Positions 1 to 7,412 of a DNA stretch of 64,000 nt are shown here, in pieces. Each line of letters begins with the position of its first letter. The stretch's first letter is position 1. The position numbers and the translations under genes are program-made. This DNA comes from Limosilactobacillus portuensis (lineage in GTDB: Bacteria; Bacillota; Bacilli; Lactobacillales; Lactobacillaceae), in the NCBI RefSeq assembly GCF_014838735.1, contig NZ_JABUXQ010000006.1, positions 1-64,000 on the forward strand. Reading direction: 5' to 3'. The notes beneath the pieces are model-generated. The model was not told the origin of the DNA and ran no database searches. It saw nothing but the letters and a program-made list of their open reading frames with translations.

Positions 1-12
1 AAAATAGTGGTG

Positions 13-78
13 CCCATTAAGGTCCTTCTTTCTAATGGAATGTTGTGGTAACACCATTAAAGACCTTGATGGGTTTTT
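13..78 (+). terminator. Long composite hairpin terminator
   Basis: The arms at 13-24 (CCCATTAAGGTC) and 62-73 (GACCTTGATGGG) pair along 12 bp with one G-T wobble. Inner stems AATGG/CCATT and TGTT/AACA extend the structure, and a run of T follows at 74-78. This is the form of an intrinsic terminator for a plus-strand gene that ends left of the window. It insulates the first hsdS cassette from upstream transcription. Confidence 0.75.
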
Positions 79-178
79 CTGTCTACTTAAATGTTCAACT
101 TAAATTTTACAATCTGCCAAAATTAAACTTTTCGTTTATTGTGAAGGATAATATTTCATGGAATAATCAATTATTTTT

Positions 179-1375
179 TTGCTTATTATAATAATCAATG
201 TATGGGAGCAGCGTAGGTTAAAAAGTATATCTACTCGCATATTGAGAAAAAATAAAGATTTACAGAGTACTCGTCCACTAACTATTTCTGCTCAGGCCGG
301 GCTTGTTGATCAGACTGAATATTTTAATAAGCAGATAGCTAGCAAACAGTTAAAAAATTATCTTTTATTGAAGCAAGGAGATTTTGCTTACAATAAAAGT
401 TATTCTGTTGGGTATCCTTATGGAGCAATTAAGCGACTAAATAACTATGATGCAGGAGTTCTATCCACATTATATTTAGTATTTAAACCACTTGATGATA
501 TTAGCTCTGACTTTTTAGAGCATTACTATGACTCAAGTAAATGGTATACAGAAATTTATCGTAATGCTGCTGAAGGTGCAAGAAATCACGGACTACTTAA
601 TATCAGTTCCAACGACTTTTTCAACACTATTTTAACAATACCTGTTAAAATTAAAGAGCAGAATAAGATTGCAAATTTACTAAATATACTTAATAAACTA
701 CTTTCTCTCCAGCAACGAAAATTAGAGCAATTAAAGCAGTTGAAAAAGGCGATGTTACAGCAATTATTAGTCTCTAAAAAGGGTAAATTAATCTCCAATA
801 TTCGTTTTAAAGACTTTACTGAAACTTGGGAACAGCGAAAGTTGGGGAAAGTGGCAAGCTTTTACTCAGGAGGCACTCCATCTGTTAGTAATTCTAATTA
901 TTATGGTGGAACTATTCCATTTATACGATCATCTGAAATTAATAGCATATCAACAGAATTGTATTTATCTAAGCAGGGTTTGCAAAATTCCTCGGCTAAA
1001 ATGGTTAGACAAGGGGACATACTTTATGCCTTGTACGGTGCAACAAGCGGAGAAGTTGGAATCTCTAATATCCATGGTGCTATTAACCAAGCCATTTTAG
1101 CCATAATTCCGAATAAAAATTATGATTCAAAATTTTTGGTACAATGGTTACGAAAAAATAAAGAAGCAATAATCAAAACTTATTTACAAGGAGGACAAGG
1201 AAATCTTTCGGGAGCTATTGTTAAGCAGATAAAGATTTCTTTTCCAAATTTTGATGAACAAGAAAAAATAGGAGAATTTTTTAAACAACTTGACTTCCTC
1301 ATTACCCTTCATCAGCGTAGATTGAACCAAATATCTAAAGTGAAGAAGTTTTGCCTTCAAAAGATGTTTATTTAA
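179..1375 (+). CDS. hsdS: Silent HsdS-like specificity cassette 1 (N-terminus missing)
   Basis: This encodes a nearly complete type I restriction specificity subunit with two target-recognition domains (TRD1 about residues 15-170, TRD2 about 224-370). They are separated by the conserved helix LQQRKLEQLKQLKK (about 176-190) and a second WEQRKLG boundary (about 217-223). It lacks the usual N-terminal sequence seen in the active HsdS (PEVRFKGFTDDWEQ). The open frame can start only at a TTG (179) with no ribosome binding site. Upstream in the same frame lie AAGGA (144-148) and an ATG (158), but codon 3 is TAA. I therefore read it as a donor cassette for recombination rather than an expressed gene. 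Its TRD1 resembles that of cassette 2, while the TRD1 of the active gene is of a different class. Weak expression from TTG cannot be excluded. Confidence 0.8.
   Translation: MLIIIINVWEQRRLKSISTRILRKNKDLQSTRPLTISAQAGLVDQTEYFNKQIASKQLKNYLLLKQGDFAYNKSYSVGYPYGAIKRLNNYDAGVLSTLYLVFKPLDDISSDFLEHYYDSSKWYTEIYRNAAEGARNHGLLNISSNDFFNTILTIPVKIKEQNKIANLLNILNKLLSLQQRKLEQLKQLKKAMLQQLLVSKKGKLISNIRFKDFTETWEQRKLGKVASFYSGGTPSVSNSNYYGGTIPFIRSSEINSISTELYLSKQGLQNSSAKMVRQGDILYALYGATSGEVGISNIHGAINQAILAIIPNKNYDSKFLVQWLRKNKEAIIKTYLQGGQGNLSGAIVKQIKISFPNFDEQEKIGEFFKQLDFLITLHQRRLNQISKVKKFCLQKMFI
203..219 (+). repeat. 5' TRD-boundary recombination repeat, copy 1
   Basis: TGGGAGCAGCGTA followed by a diverged G/A-rich tail encodes WEQRR. 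It matches 2259-2278 in direct orientation and 5677-5696 in inverted orientation. It marks the exact left edge of homology between the silent cassettes and the active hsdS, so it is a candidate crossover site for the neighbouring recombinase. Confidence 0.65.
699..847 (+). repeat. Central hsdS inverted repeat, copy in cassette 1
   Basis: Covers the central conserved helix (TTTCTCTCCAGCAACG to GCAGTTGAAAAA, 699-747) and continues to the second WEQRKLG boundary (to 847). The reverse complement occurs in the active hsdS at 5049-5188 with scattered mismatches. The first 49 bp also recur exactly at 2743-2791. Inverted repeats on either side of TRD1 would let TRD1 be exchanged by inversion. The far boundary would allow TRD2 exchange. 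Confidence 0.75.
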
Positions 1376-1413
1376 TACATTAATGTATTTTAAATGCTAC
1401 CAAAAATAAAATG

Positions 1414-1475
1414 CCCCATATTACAGTAGTTAATTTGAAGAAGTATATGTTTTTAATAACTATTGTAATATGGGG
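1414..1475. terminator. Bidirectional terminator between cassette 1 and higA
   Basis: CCCCATATTACA (1414-1425) pairs perfectly with TGTAATATGGGG (1464-1475). Flanking TACCAAAA/TTTTGGTA extends the symmetry on both sides. It lies between two converging genes (hsdS cassette 1 on plus, higA on minus), so a two-way terminator is the simplest reading. Confidence 0.65.
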
Positions 1476-1509
1476 TGTTTTGGTAATTAAATATATGGTC
1501 GCCTTAATA

Positions 1510-1803
1510 CTAACTAGCAACAATTGTCTTTATTTTATTAAATTCATTTCCACTTTCTTCTTCTGCATTACGAATATCAATATCGTTTTGCATATTCAGA
1601 AAGTACCGATCGGAAACACCAAACAAGCGTCCTAAACGAATTGACGTATCGACAGTAATTTGGCGACGGTTATGAATAATGTCTTGAATTCTTGAAGTTG
1701 GCACATCAATTTCTTTTGCAATACGGTATGCAGAAATATTTAACGGTTCCATAAATTCTTCTTTTAGGATTTCACCAACTGTAGGTGTTGGAATTTGTTC
1801 CAT
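1510..1803 (-). CDS. higA: HigA-type antitoxin, XRE-family DNA-binding protein
   Basis: A 97-residue protein of the HigA addiction-module antidote family. It starts with the typical PTVGEILKEEF motif, followed by a helix-turn-helix (about residues 22-60: ISAYRIAKEIDVPTSRIQDI, then ITVDTSIRLGRLFG). Antitoxins of this family bind the toxin and repress their own promoter. It lies 15 bp downstream of the toxin gene in the same direction, the toxin-first order typical of higBA. The SD sequence GAGGAG stands just before the ATG. The pair is lodged between two silent hsdS cassettes, which would penalise loss of the locus. That role is inferred. Confidence 0.88.
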   Translation of the reverse strand: MEQIPTPTVGEILKEEFMEPLNISAYRIAKEIDVPTSRIQDIIHNRRQITVDTSIRLGRLFGVSDRYFLNMQNDIDIRNAEEESGNEFNKIKTIVAS

Positions 1804-1818
1804 AATAAAATCTCCTCT

Positions 1819-2103
1819 CTAATGATAATCAACTATCTCAACATCTTTAATATTATTCTGTCCTTGAACTGTAAAGCATATCCTAAATTGGCTATTAATT
1901 CTAATACTATACTGGCCTTCACGATCACCAGATAGTTGTTCTAAATGATTTGCGGGCGGTATTCTTAGATCATTGATATTTTCAGCATTATCAATCATAA
2001 TTAGCTTTCTTAATGCTATTCGTTGAATCGACTGTGGCAGTTTTTTAGAAAATTTTTGTTCAAAAACCTTCTCTGTTTCTTTGTCAGCAAAACTAAGTAT
2101 CAT
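1819..2103 (-). CDS. higB: HigB-type toxin, RelE-like mRNA interferase
   Basis: A 94-residue protein of the HigB/RelE-ParE superfamily (plasmid maintenance system killer). Supporting features are the family's usual length, the segment [20 protein letters not shown] (about residues 46-65) and the strand motif [12 protein letters not shown] (about 66-77). Known HigB toxins cut mRNA at the ribosome. The gene is first in the operon with higA, and its start follows a good sigma-A promoter at 2129-2157. The start ATG is preceded by AGAGAG, a moderate ribosome binding site. Confidence 0.88.
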   Translation of the reverse strand: MILSFADKETEKVFEQKFSKKLPQSIQRIALRKLIMIDNAENINDLRIPPANHLEQLSGDREGQYSIRINSQFRICFTVQGQNNIKDVEIVDYH

Positions 2104-2128
2104 AATTACTCTCTTTTAGTTTTTTATA

Positions 2129-2157
2129 ATTATACCTTTGCTACGTGTATATGTAAA
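2129..2157 (-). promoter_or_regulatory. higBA promoter with overlapping imperfect palindrome
   Basis: On the minus strand, TTTACA (2157-2152), a 17-bp spacer and TATAAT (2134-2129) make a near-consensus sigma-A promoter 26 bp before higB. An imperfect palindrome (CTTTGC and GTAAAG half-sites, about 2136-2158) spans the spacer and -35, a likely operator for HigA. On the plus strand TTGCTA (2138-2143), 17 bp and GATAGT (2161-2166) form a weaker facing promoter that could read into cassette 2, so HigA binding might affect both. The operator role is inferred. Confidence 0.6.
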
Positions 2158-2240
2158 GAGGATAGTTTTGATAAAAATAAGGAGATTATGTTTAACTTAA
2201 GAAATAATTTTAAACTAAATGGTAAATTTTATTTTCTTAT

Positions 2241-3452
2241 TTGATAATGAAAAAAACATGGGAGCAGCGTAAGTTGGGAGAAATATCAAACAAAATATCT
2301 GACCGAAACAAAACTGATGAGAAATTACCTGTCTTAACCAATTCCGCTGAATATGGAATTATAAATCAAAATAAATTTTTTGATAAACAAATTGCTAATA
2401 AAACAGATAATTATTATATTGTTAAAAATAATGATTTTGTTTATAATCCCAGAATCTCTAAGCTAGCACCTTATGGACCAGTTAGAAGAAATTTATTAAG
2501 TATTTCAGGCTTAATGTCACCTTTATATTATGTTTTTCGACCACATTCTGTAGATTTTTCATATTTAGAATTCTATTTTAAGAGTAGTAAATGGTATAAA
2601 TTTATGTATCAAAATGGTGACTCTGGTGCAAGATCAGATCGTTTTGCAATCAAAGATAGTATTTTTTGTACTATGCCCATTAAATTACCATCACCTAAAG
2701 AACAAACGCTAGTAGGCGAGCTTTTACGAGGAATCGAAAAATTACTTTCTCTCCAGCAACGAAAATTAGAGCAATTAAAGCAGTTGAAAAAAGTGATGTT
2801 ACAGCGATTATTTGTACAAAATAAAGAAAAACTAGTTCCTATCATTAGATTTAATAACTTTAATATTCAATGGAGGCTAAATACCTTAAACGGGCTTCAA
2901 GAAAATGTATATTCCGGTTTATCTGGTAAAACAAAAATCGATTTTGGACATGGTGATGCTCGATACATTACATACTTAAATGTTCATGACAATATTATTG
3001 CTAAAGTATCAGGTATTGATAAGATTGAAAAAGATTTAAACCAAAATAAAGTAGAAAAAGGGGATATATTATTTACTATTTCATCAGAAGTTCCTGAAGA
3101 AGTAGCACTTAATTCCGTTTGGCCTAGTAATTACGGTAAGGACCTATACTTAAATAGTTTCTGTTTTGGATATCGCCCAATACCAGGTAAAGTTAATCCA
3201 TTCTTTTTATCTTATTATTTACGAACACCTTTTTTACGCAAAAATGTATTCCCGTTAGCTCAAGGTATTTCAAGGTTTAATATATCTAAAAAAAACATTT
3301 TGAACATTTCTATAGCAATTCCTTCGTTAGAAGAGCAAAATAGTATTTACAAATTGTTAGCTGAACTTGATAAAATCCTTGATCAAAAAAAGATGAATAT
3401 TAACCAATTCAAAGCGATTAAAAAATTTCTCCTCCAAAAGCTTTTCATCTAA
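2241..3452 (+). CDS. hsdS: Silent or weakly expressed HsdS-like specificity cassette 2
   Basis: This is a two-TRD type I specificity subunit without the normal N-terminal extension. It opens at WEQRKLGE (after TTG 2241 or ATG 2247), has TRD1 to about residue 170, the shared helix LLSLQQRKLEQLKQLKK, then a diverged second boundary (FNIQWRLNTLNG) and a TRD2 unlike those of the other two copies. There is no SD directly before 2241 or 2247. However, an 18-codon leader with SD AAGGAG and ATG (2188) ends in TGA at 2242-2244, so translation could be coupled. It sits 82 bp before the recombinase gene and ends at the big hairpin at 3468-3526. Most likely a donor cassette. Confidence 0.8.
   Translation: MIMKKTWEQRKLGEISNKISDRNKTDEKLPVLTNSAEYGIINQNKFFDKQIANKTDNYYIVKNNDFVYNPRISKLAPYGPVRRNLLSISGLMSPLYYVFRPHSVDFSYLEFYFKSSKWYKFMYQNGDSGARSDRFAIKDSIFCTMPIKLPSPKEQTLVGELLRGIEKLLSLQQRKLEQLKQLKKVMLQRLFVQNKEKLVPIIRFNNFNIQWRLNTLNGLQENVYSGLSGKTKIDFGHGDARYITYLNVHDNIIAKVSGIDKIEKDLNQNKVEKGDILFTISSEVPEEVALNSVWPSNYGKDLYLNSFCFGYRPIPGKVNPFFLSYYLRTPFLRKNVFPLAQGISRFNISKKNILNISIAIPSLEEQNSIYKLLAELDKILDQKKMNINQFKAIKKFLLQKLFI
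2259..2278 (+). repeat. 5' TRD-boundary recombination repeat, copy 2
   Basis: TGGGAGCAGCGTAAGTTGGG (20 bp) is repeated in inverted orientation at 5677-5696 in the active hsdS with one mismatch. A near-identical sequence also marks the TRD2 boundary of the active gene (5049-5069) and of cassette 1 (827-847). TRD1 of cassette 2 is thus bracketed by inverted repeats shared with the active gene (this site and 2743-2791). Confidence 0.7.
2743..2791 (+). repeat. Central hsdS inverted repeat, copy in cassette 2
   Basis: 49 bp identical to 699-747 and inverted relative to 5143-5188. It encodes the helix after TRD1. Similarity decays quickly past 2791, so in this cassette only the TRD1 side has long shared flanks. 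Confidence 0.75.
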
Positions 3453-3467
3453 CCATTGCATAAAATC

Positions 3468-3530
3468 AACCTCCAACAAATAATACATTTGTGTTCTTGA
3501 CACAAATGTATTATTTATTGGAGGTTTTTT
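3468..3530 (+). terminator. 26-bp hairpin with T-run; 3' arm contains the recombinase ribosome binding site
   Basis: The arms at 3468-3493 and 3501-3526 pair with a single mismatch around a 7-nt loop, and a run of T follows (3525-3531). It is a strong intrinsic terminator for the cassette 2 transcript. The 3' arm carries GGAGG (3520-3524), the only plausible SD of the recombinase ATG at 3535. In a read-through transcript the site would be base-paired and closed, so recombinase translation would be low. Confidence 0.8.
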
Positions 3531-3534
3531 TATT

Positions 3535-4470
3535 ATGTCTCGGAAACACTACAGTACAAAACTGTTCTATAAGTACTATATTGATTGGATCAGGTTATAT
3601 AAGGAGAAAGCAGTTAGGAAAGTTACGCTTGATAAATACTACTTAACATATCGTAAGATTAAGCAATTAGCTCCAGAGTTACACATGAATGATTTAACTC
3701 GGCAATCATATCAAAAATTATTAAATGATTATGCAACTACCCACGAGAAACAGACAACCCTCGATTTTCATCACCACTTAAAAGCTGCCTTAGTCGATGC
3801 ATTGGATGAAGGTTTATTAGAACATGATCCTACTAGACGAGCAATTATTAAAGGGTGTGCTCCTAGTCACAAAAAAAGTAAATTCCTTAGCCTTTATGAA
3901 TTACAAAAACTTCTTCGCCATCTTAATCTTGGTGATGACTTAAATTGGGATTGGTTCATTTTACTCGTTGCTAAAACTGGATTACGGTTTGCAGAAGCAC
4001 TAGCATTGACTCCAGAAGACTTTGACTTTGAAAAACAAGAAATTATTGTTAATAAATCATGGAACTACAAAAGTCCAGTTGGCAGCTTTCAAAAGGCAAA
4101 AAATGAATCTTCTAATCGTACCGTAATGGTTGATTGGCACTTAATGAATCAATTTCGTTCACTCGTTAATGACAAAGAAAGCAACTGGCCAATATTTGTT
4201 CAACATAATAAGCGAGTTTTTAATTCGACAATCAATGAACTGTTAGAAAAGTATTGTTATAAACTTGACATTCCCACTATCTCAATTCACGGTTTGCGAC
4301 ACACTCATGCCTCATTATTGTTATATGAGGGAGTATCAGTTGCCAGTGTCGCTAAACGGCTAGGACACGCTAATACGACAACGACGCAAGAAACATATAT
4401 TCATATCATTGAAGAACTTGAAAATAAAGATAATGATAAAGTCCTGCATCATTTATCACAACTAAGCTAA
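3535..4470 (+). CDS. Tyrosine recombinase of the hsdS shufflon
   Basis: A 311-residue site-specific recombinase (phage integrase / XerC-like). It has an N-terminal SAM-like core-binding domain (about 1-110) and a C-terminal catalytic domain. The visible active-site set is R151 (TGLRFAEAL), H252 and R255 (HGLRHTH), H278 (LGHA) and the nucleophile Y288 (ETYIHI). It lies between the silent cassettes and the active hsdS, pointing at the latter, the arrangement known for inverting type I loci in lactobacilli and streptococci. I infer it drives inversion between the hsdS repeats. The SD GGAGG lies inside the upstream hairpin. It is not next to a tRNA or phage genes, which argues against a prophage integrase. 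Confidence 0.9.
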   Translation: MSRKHYSTKLFYKYYIDWIRLYKEKAVRKVTLDKYYLTYRKIKQLAPELHMNDLTRQSYQKLLNDYATTHEKQTTLDFHHHLKAALVDALDEGLLEHDPTRRAIIKGCAPSHKKSKFLSLYELQKLLRHLNLGDDLNWDWFILLVAKTGLRFAEALALTPEDFDFEKQEIIVNKSWNYKSPVGSFQKAKNESSNRTVMVDWHLMNQFRSLVNDKESNWPIFVQHNKRVFNSTINELLEKYCYKLDIPTISIHGLRHTHASLLLYEGVSVASVAKRLGHANTTTTQETYIHIIEELENKDNDKVLHHLSQLS

Positions 4471-4475
4471 AGAAA

Positions 4476-4512
4476 TAGCGACACCAGTAAATTGTACTGA
4501 TGCCGCTACTTT
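4476..4512. terminator. Bidirectional terminator between recombinase and active hsdS
   Basis: TAGCGACACCAGTA (4476-4489) pairs with TACTGATGCCGCTA (4495-4508) with two wobble positions and a 5-nt loop. It is flanked by T-rich and A-rich tracts and separates two convergent genes that end within 42 bp of each other. Confidence 0.75.
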
Positions 4513-5756
4513 TAGATGAATAAGTTTTGGAGAAAAAACTTTTTCAAGTTAGATAATATGTTGGTTTCACGCTGATGAAGAGTGATGAGGTTATCAATCT
4601 TCTTGAAAAAGTTCCCTATTTTATTCTGTTCATTCTCTGATGGAATTTGAAGTTGGAATGACGAAAATGTTGATTTGTTAATAATTGGTGTAGCTGTTTG
4701 CCCAGCCAATGCTTCAAATCTTTTCTTCTCTTTATCCATTAACGATAAGACAAAATAATAATTATTGTTTTGCAAAATCAAAGCATTAATTTGCTGATTA
4801 AACGCTGCGTCAATGCCATTTATAGCATTTTTACCAATTGATGCAATACTAGTTATAAGTACAGAATTTTTAGGAATTTTTCTAGCTTTTAACCATCCTT
4901 TATCACTTAGATATCGTTCGGAATCAAATAGTACTTTTCTATTAATATCTGTCGGCGTTATCCATATATGACCTTTATTTTTATCCGTAGTCCAGTTACT
5001 TTTATCTTTAGTTGATGGAGTATTTCCGGTAATTACATTTCCTATATCCCCCAACTTACGTTGTTCCCAAGCTTCAGTAAAGTTTTTAAAACGAATACTG
5101 GGGCTTAATTCCTTAGAGGCTAATAATTGCCGTAACATCGCTTTTTTCAACTGCTTCAATTGCTCTAATTTTCGTTGCTGGAGAGAAATAAGTCTATTTG
5201 TTATTTTTAAAAGCTGACTAATCTTATACTGTTCCTTAAGATTATGTGTGATCATTATTGGCAGAATACTCAACAAGTTAACATTATAGCTTTGTTGCTT
5301 AGTGCCCTGAGTGTACGTGATACCATATTCTGTGCCAACTTTTTCATACCAATCAAATAAAAAATCACTCGTAACTTTTTTGTGATCGGGATAAATTGCC
5401 ATTACAGACTGGTTAATTGTTGTATCAATACCCAGTAAGGCACAATTACCACGAGTCCCTGGCGCTTCTAAGCCCGTTATAGCAATTACAAAAGTTCCCT
5501 TTTTTATTAAACGCAAATGTTTATCTTTTTGTCCTAATTTTGTTATTTTTTCGACTGTATCGGTAATAATATCGTGATTTAATTCTCCACTTGTTAGCCA
5601 AGGAATATTTCCTTTCCAAAATTCAGAATTATTTCTAGAAGGAGTTTGGCCATTATACATATCTATCGTTATCTCACCCAACTTATGCTGCTCCCAATCA
5701 TCAGTGAAGCCTTTAAAACGAACCTCAGGTACCATTCTTTTAGGCTTTTTATCCAT
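4512..5756 (-). CDS. hsdS: Active type I restriction specificity subunit HsdS
   Basis: 414 residues. This is the only hsdS copy with a complete N-terminus (MDKKPKRMVPEVRFKGFTDD). TRD1 covers about residues 30-185 and is of the GQTPSRNN...IPWLTSGE class. The central helix LISLQQRKLEQLKQLKK (about 188-205) follows, then a second WEQRKLGD boundary (about 230) and TRD2. HsdS selects the bipartite DNA target for both methylation and cutting. The start ATG overlaps the hsdM stop by 8 bp, with GAGG in the hsdM tail as SD, so the two are translationally coupled. It carries inverted repeats matching both silent cassettes and is therefore the expression site of the shufflon. Confidence 0.92.
   Translation of the reverse strand: MDKKPKRMVPEVRFKGFTDDWEQHKLGEITIDMYNGQTPSRNNSEFWKGNIPWLTSGELNHDIITDTVEKITKLGQKDKHLRLIKKGTFVIAITGLEAPGTRGNCALLGIDTTINQSVMAIYPDHKKVTSDFLFDWYEKVGTEYGITYTQGTKQQSYNVNLLSILPIMITHNLKEQYKISQLLKITNRLISLQQRKLEQLKQLKKAMLRQLLASKELSPSIRFKNFTEAWEQRKLGDIGNVITGNTPSTKDKSNWTTDKNKGHIWITPTDINRKVLFDSERYLSDKGWLKARKIPKNSVLITSIASIGKNAINGIDAAFNQQINALILQNNNYYFVLSLMDKEKKRFEALAGQTATPIINKSTFSSFQLQIPSENEQNKIGNFFKKIDNLITLHQRETNILSNLKKFFLQNLFI
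5049..5188 (-). repeat. Central inverted repeat in the active hsdS
   Basis: Reverse complement of 699-847. The 46 bp at 5143-5188 match both silent cassettes with one mismatch. The 51-bp end at 5049-5098 (second TRD boundary) matches 797-847 with about four mismatches. It is the right-hand partner for TRD1 inversion and the left-hand one for TRD2 exchange. Confidence 0.75.
5677..5696 (-). repeat. 5' TRD-boundary recombination repeat in the active hsdS
   Basis: Minus strand TGGGAGCAGCATAAGTTGGG, 19 of 20 bases identical to 2259-2278 and partly to 203-219. It lies at codons 21-28 of the active gene, so a crossover here swaps everything after the common N-terminus. Confidence 0.7.
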
Positions 5757-7401
5757 TACGCTTTACCTCGTTTTCTAACATTTTGATAAAATCGTTTAAG
5801 TCGTTTTGGGTCTTTTCGTCTTTTGAAGTTAACTCTTTCATCATCCCCAAAAGTTCACTTTGGGTCTTTTCAATCTCTTTTTGTGTTTCTTCCATCTCTT
5901 TAGTTAACTTACCAAGATCAACCGGTGGCTCTGGTTCAAAAGTATCAACATATCGTGGAATATTAAGGTTATAGTCATTTTCCTTAATTTCATCAATTGA
6001 TGCTACATGGGCATACTTATCCACATCTTTACGTTCCTTATAGGTATTAATAATCTTATCAATATCCTCTTTACGCAGAGTATTCTGGTTTTTACCCTTT
6101 TCAAAGTCCTTGCTTGCATCAATAAACAAAACGTCCTTATTTTCTTTATTCTTCTTTAATACAAGCACAACGGTTGGAATACCTGTTGAATAAAATAGGT
6201 TGGCTGGTAATCCAATAATCGCATCAATTTGATTCTTCTCTAATAGTGCTTGACGAATTTTGGCCTCCTTTGCTCCGCGGAATAATACTCCATGAGGTAA
6301 AACAATTGCCATAGCTCCATCTTGCTTCAAGTGATACAAACCGTGAAGTAAGAATGCATAATCTGCCTTTGTCTTTGGTGCCAATGCTCCATATTCCTTA
6401 AAACGCGGATCTTTTAACTTATTATCATTATTATCCCAGCGAGCTGAGTACGGAGGATTAGCAACAACCATGTCGAAACTTCTTGGATGATCTACACCAT
6501 GTTCATCAACTCCATCAGGCCAATCCATTTCAAGAGTATCGGCGTTTCGTAAATCCATATTTTCATAGCGAACATCATGCATCATTAAATTCATTCGTGC
6601 CAAATTATACGTTGAAGTATTTAATTCCTGACCATGGTAATGAACCACCATATTTGATGGTAACTGTTCAGAAACGGTTAGCAGTAACGATCCTGAACCA
6701 CATGCAAAATCATATACACTTGGTCGAGTAATATTTTTATCCAAGTTTTCTGTAACTAACTTGGCTAATACTTCAGATACTTGGTGTGGGGTAAAGAATT
6801 CGCCAGCCTTTTTCCCTGAACTTTTTGCAAATTTATCAATTAAATATGTATAAATTTTGGCTAATATATCTTTTCCATTCTCATCCTTATATTCGATTTC
6901 ATCAACTAAATCAATAATATTAGTTAATGCCTTGGCCCTTGCCGCAGTATTATTACCTAATCGTGAATTGTTTAGATTCATATCATCAAAGACACCAGTG
7001 AAATCCATTTTTGAATTGGCATTCAGGTTTAGATTATGGTTAAAACTATCAAACATATCTTGATAATCAGATGCCGCAATCTTATTATCATGAACTTTAT
7101 CAACAATTGTTGCCCAAGTATATTGAGGAGTAATCGCATACCCTAATGAACCAGCAATATCAGCTAAAGCATCATTAAGATCTTCTTCAGGAACCTGAGT
7201 TAAATAAGCATCATTAACACTTTGTCCCTCTTCTGGAAACACAACTTCATTTTTTACTAGATACTTTTCTTGATGCTCAGATAAATAACGGTAAAACATG
7301 AATCCAAGAATGTAGTCACGATATTCACTTGCATCCATATTTCCTCTTAACCGATTTGCCATTTCCCAAATTTTATTGGTTATTTTTTGTGCTTTACTCA
7401 C
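5749..7401 (-). CDS. hsdM: Type I restriction-modification methyltransferase HsdM
   Basis: 550 residues, close to the family's usual length. The N-terminal HsdM helical domain (about 1-160) is followed by the N6-adenine methyltransferase fold, with the SAM-binding motif FACGSGS (about 231-237) and catalytic NPPY (about 315-318). The C-terminal tail (about 490-545) is a predicted coiled coil rich in E, K and Q, likely used to dock on HsdS. With HsdS it methylates adenine in the recognition site, and with HsdR it forms the restriction complex. It starts 11 bp after the hsdR stop and overlaps hsdS by 8 bp. Confidence 0.96.
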   Translation of the reverse strand: MSKAQKITNKIWEMANRLRGNMDASEYRDYILGFMFYRYLSEHQEKYLVKNEVVFPEEGQSVNDAYLTQVPEEDLNDALADIAGSLGYAITPQYTWATIVDKVHDNKIAASDYQDMFDSFNHNLNLNANSKMDFTGVFDDMNLNNSRLGNNTAARAKALTNIIDLVDEIEYKDENGKDILAKIYTYLIDKFAKSSGKKAGEFFTPHQVSEVLAKLVTENLDKNITRPSVYDFACGSGSLLLTVSEQLPSNMVVHYHGQELNTSTYNLARMNLMMHDVRYENMDLRNADTLEMDWPDGVDEHGVDHPRSFDMVVANPPYSARWDNNDNKLKDPRFKEYGALAPKTKADYAFLLHGLYHLKQDGAMAIVLPHGVLFRGAKEAKIRQALLEKNQIDAIIGLPANLFYSTGIPTVVLVLKKNKENKDVLFIDASKDFEKGKNQNTLRKEDIDKIINTYKERKDVDKYAHVASIDEIKENDYNLNIPRYVDTFEPEPPVDLGKLTKEMEETQKEIEKTQSELLGMMKELTSKDEKTQNDLNDFIKMLENEVKRNG

Positions 7402-7412
7402 TTTTACAACTC

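Noticed and set aside
586-798. Open frame on the minus strand inside hsdS cassette 1
   Set aside because: Antisense shadow of the conserved HsdS helix; the same false frame appears opposite 2609-2845. No ribosome binding site.
1411-1635. Plus-strand open frame of 74 codons overlapping higA
   Set aside because: It starts inside the terminator stem and then runs antisense to higA. No SD and no recognisable protein.
3535-4470. Recombinase as a prophage or island integrase with att sites
   Set aside because: No other phage or mobile genes nearby, no tRNA-end duplication, and placement between hsdS copies with inverted repeats points to a local invertase.
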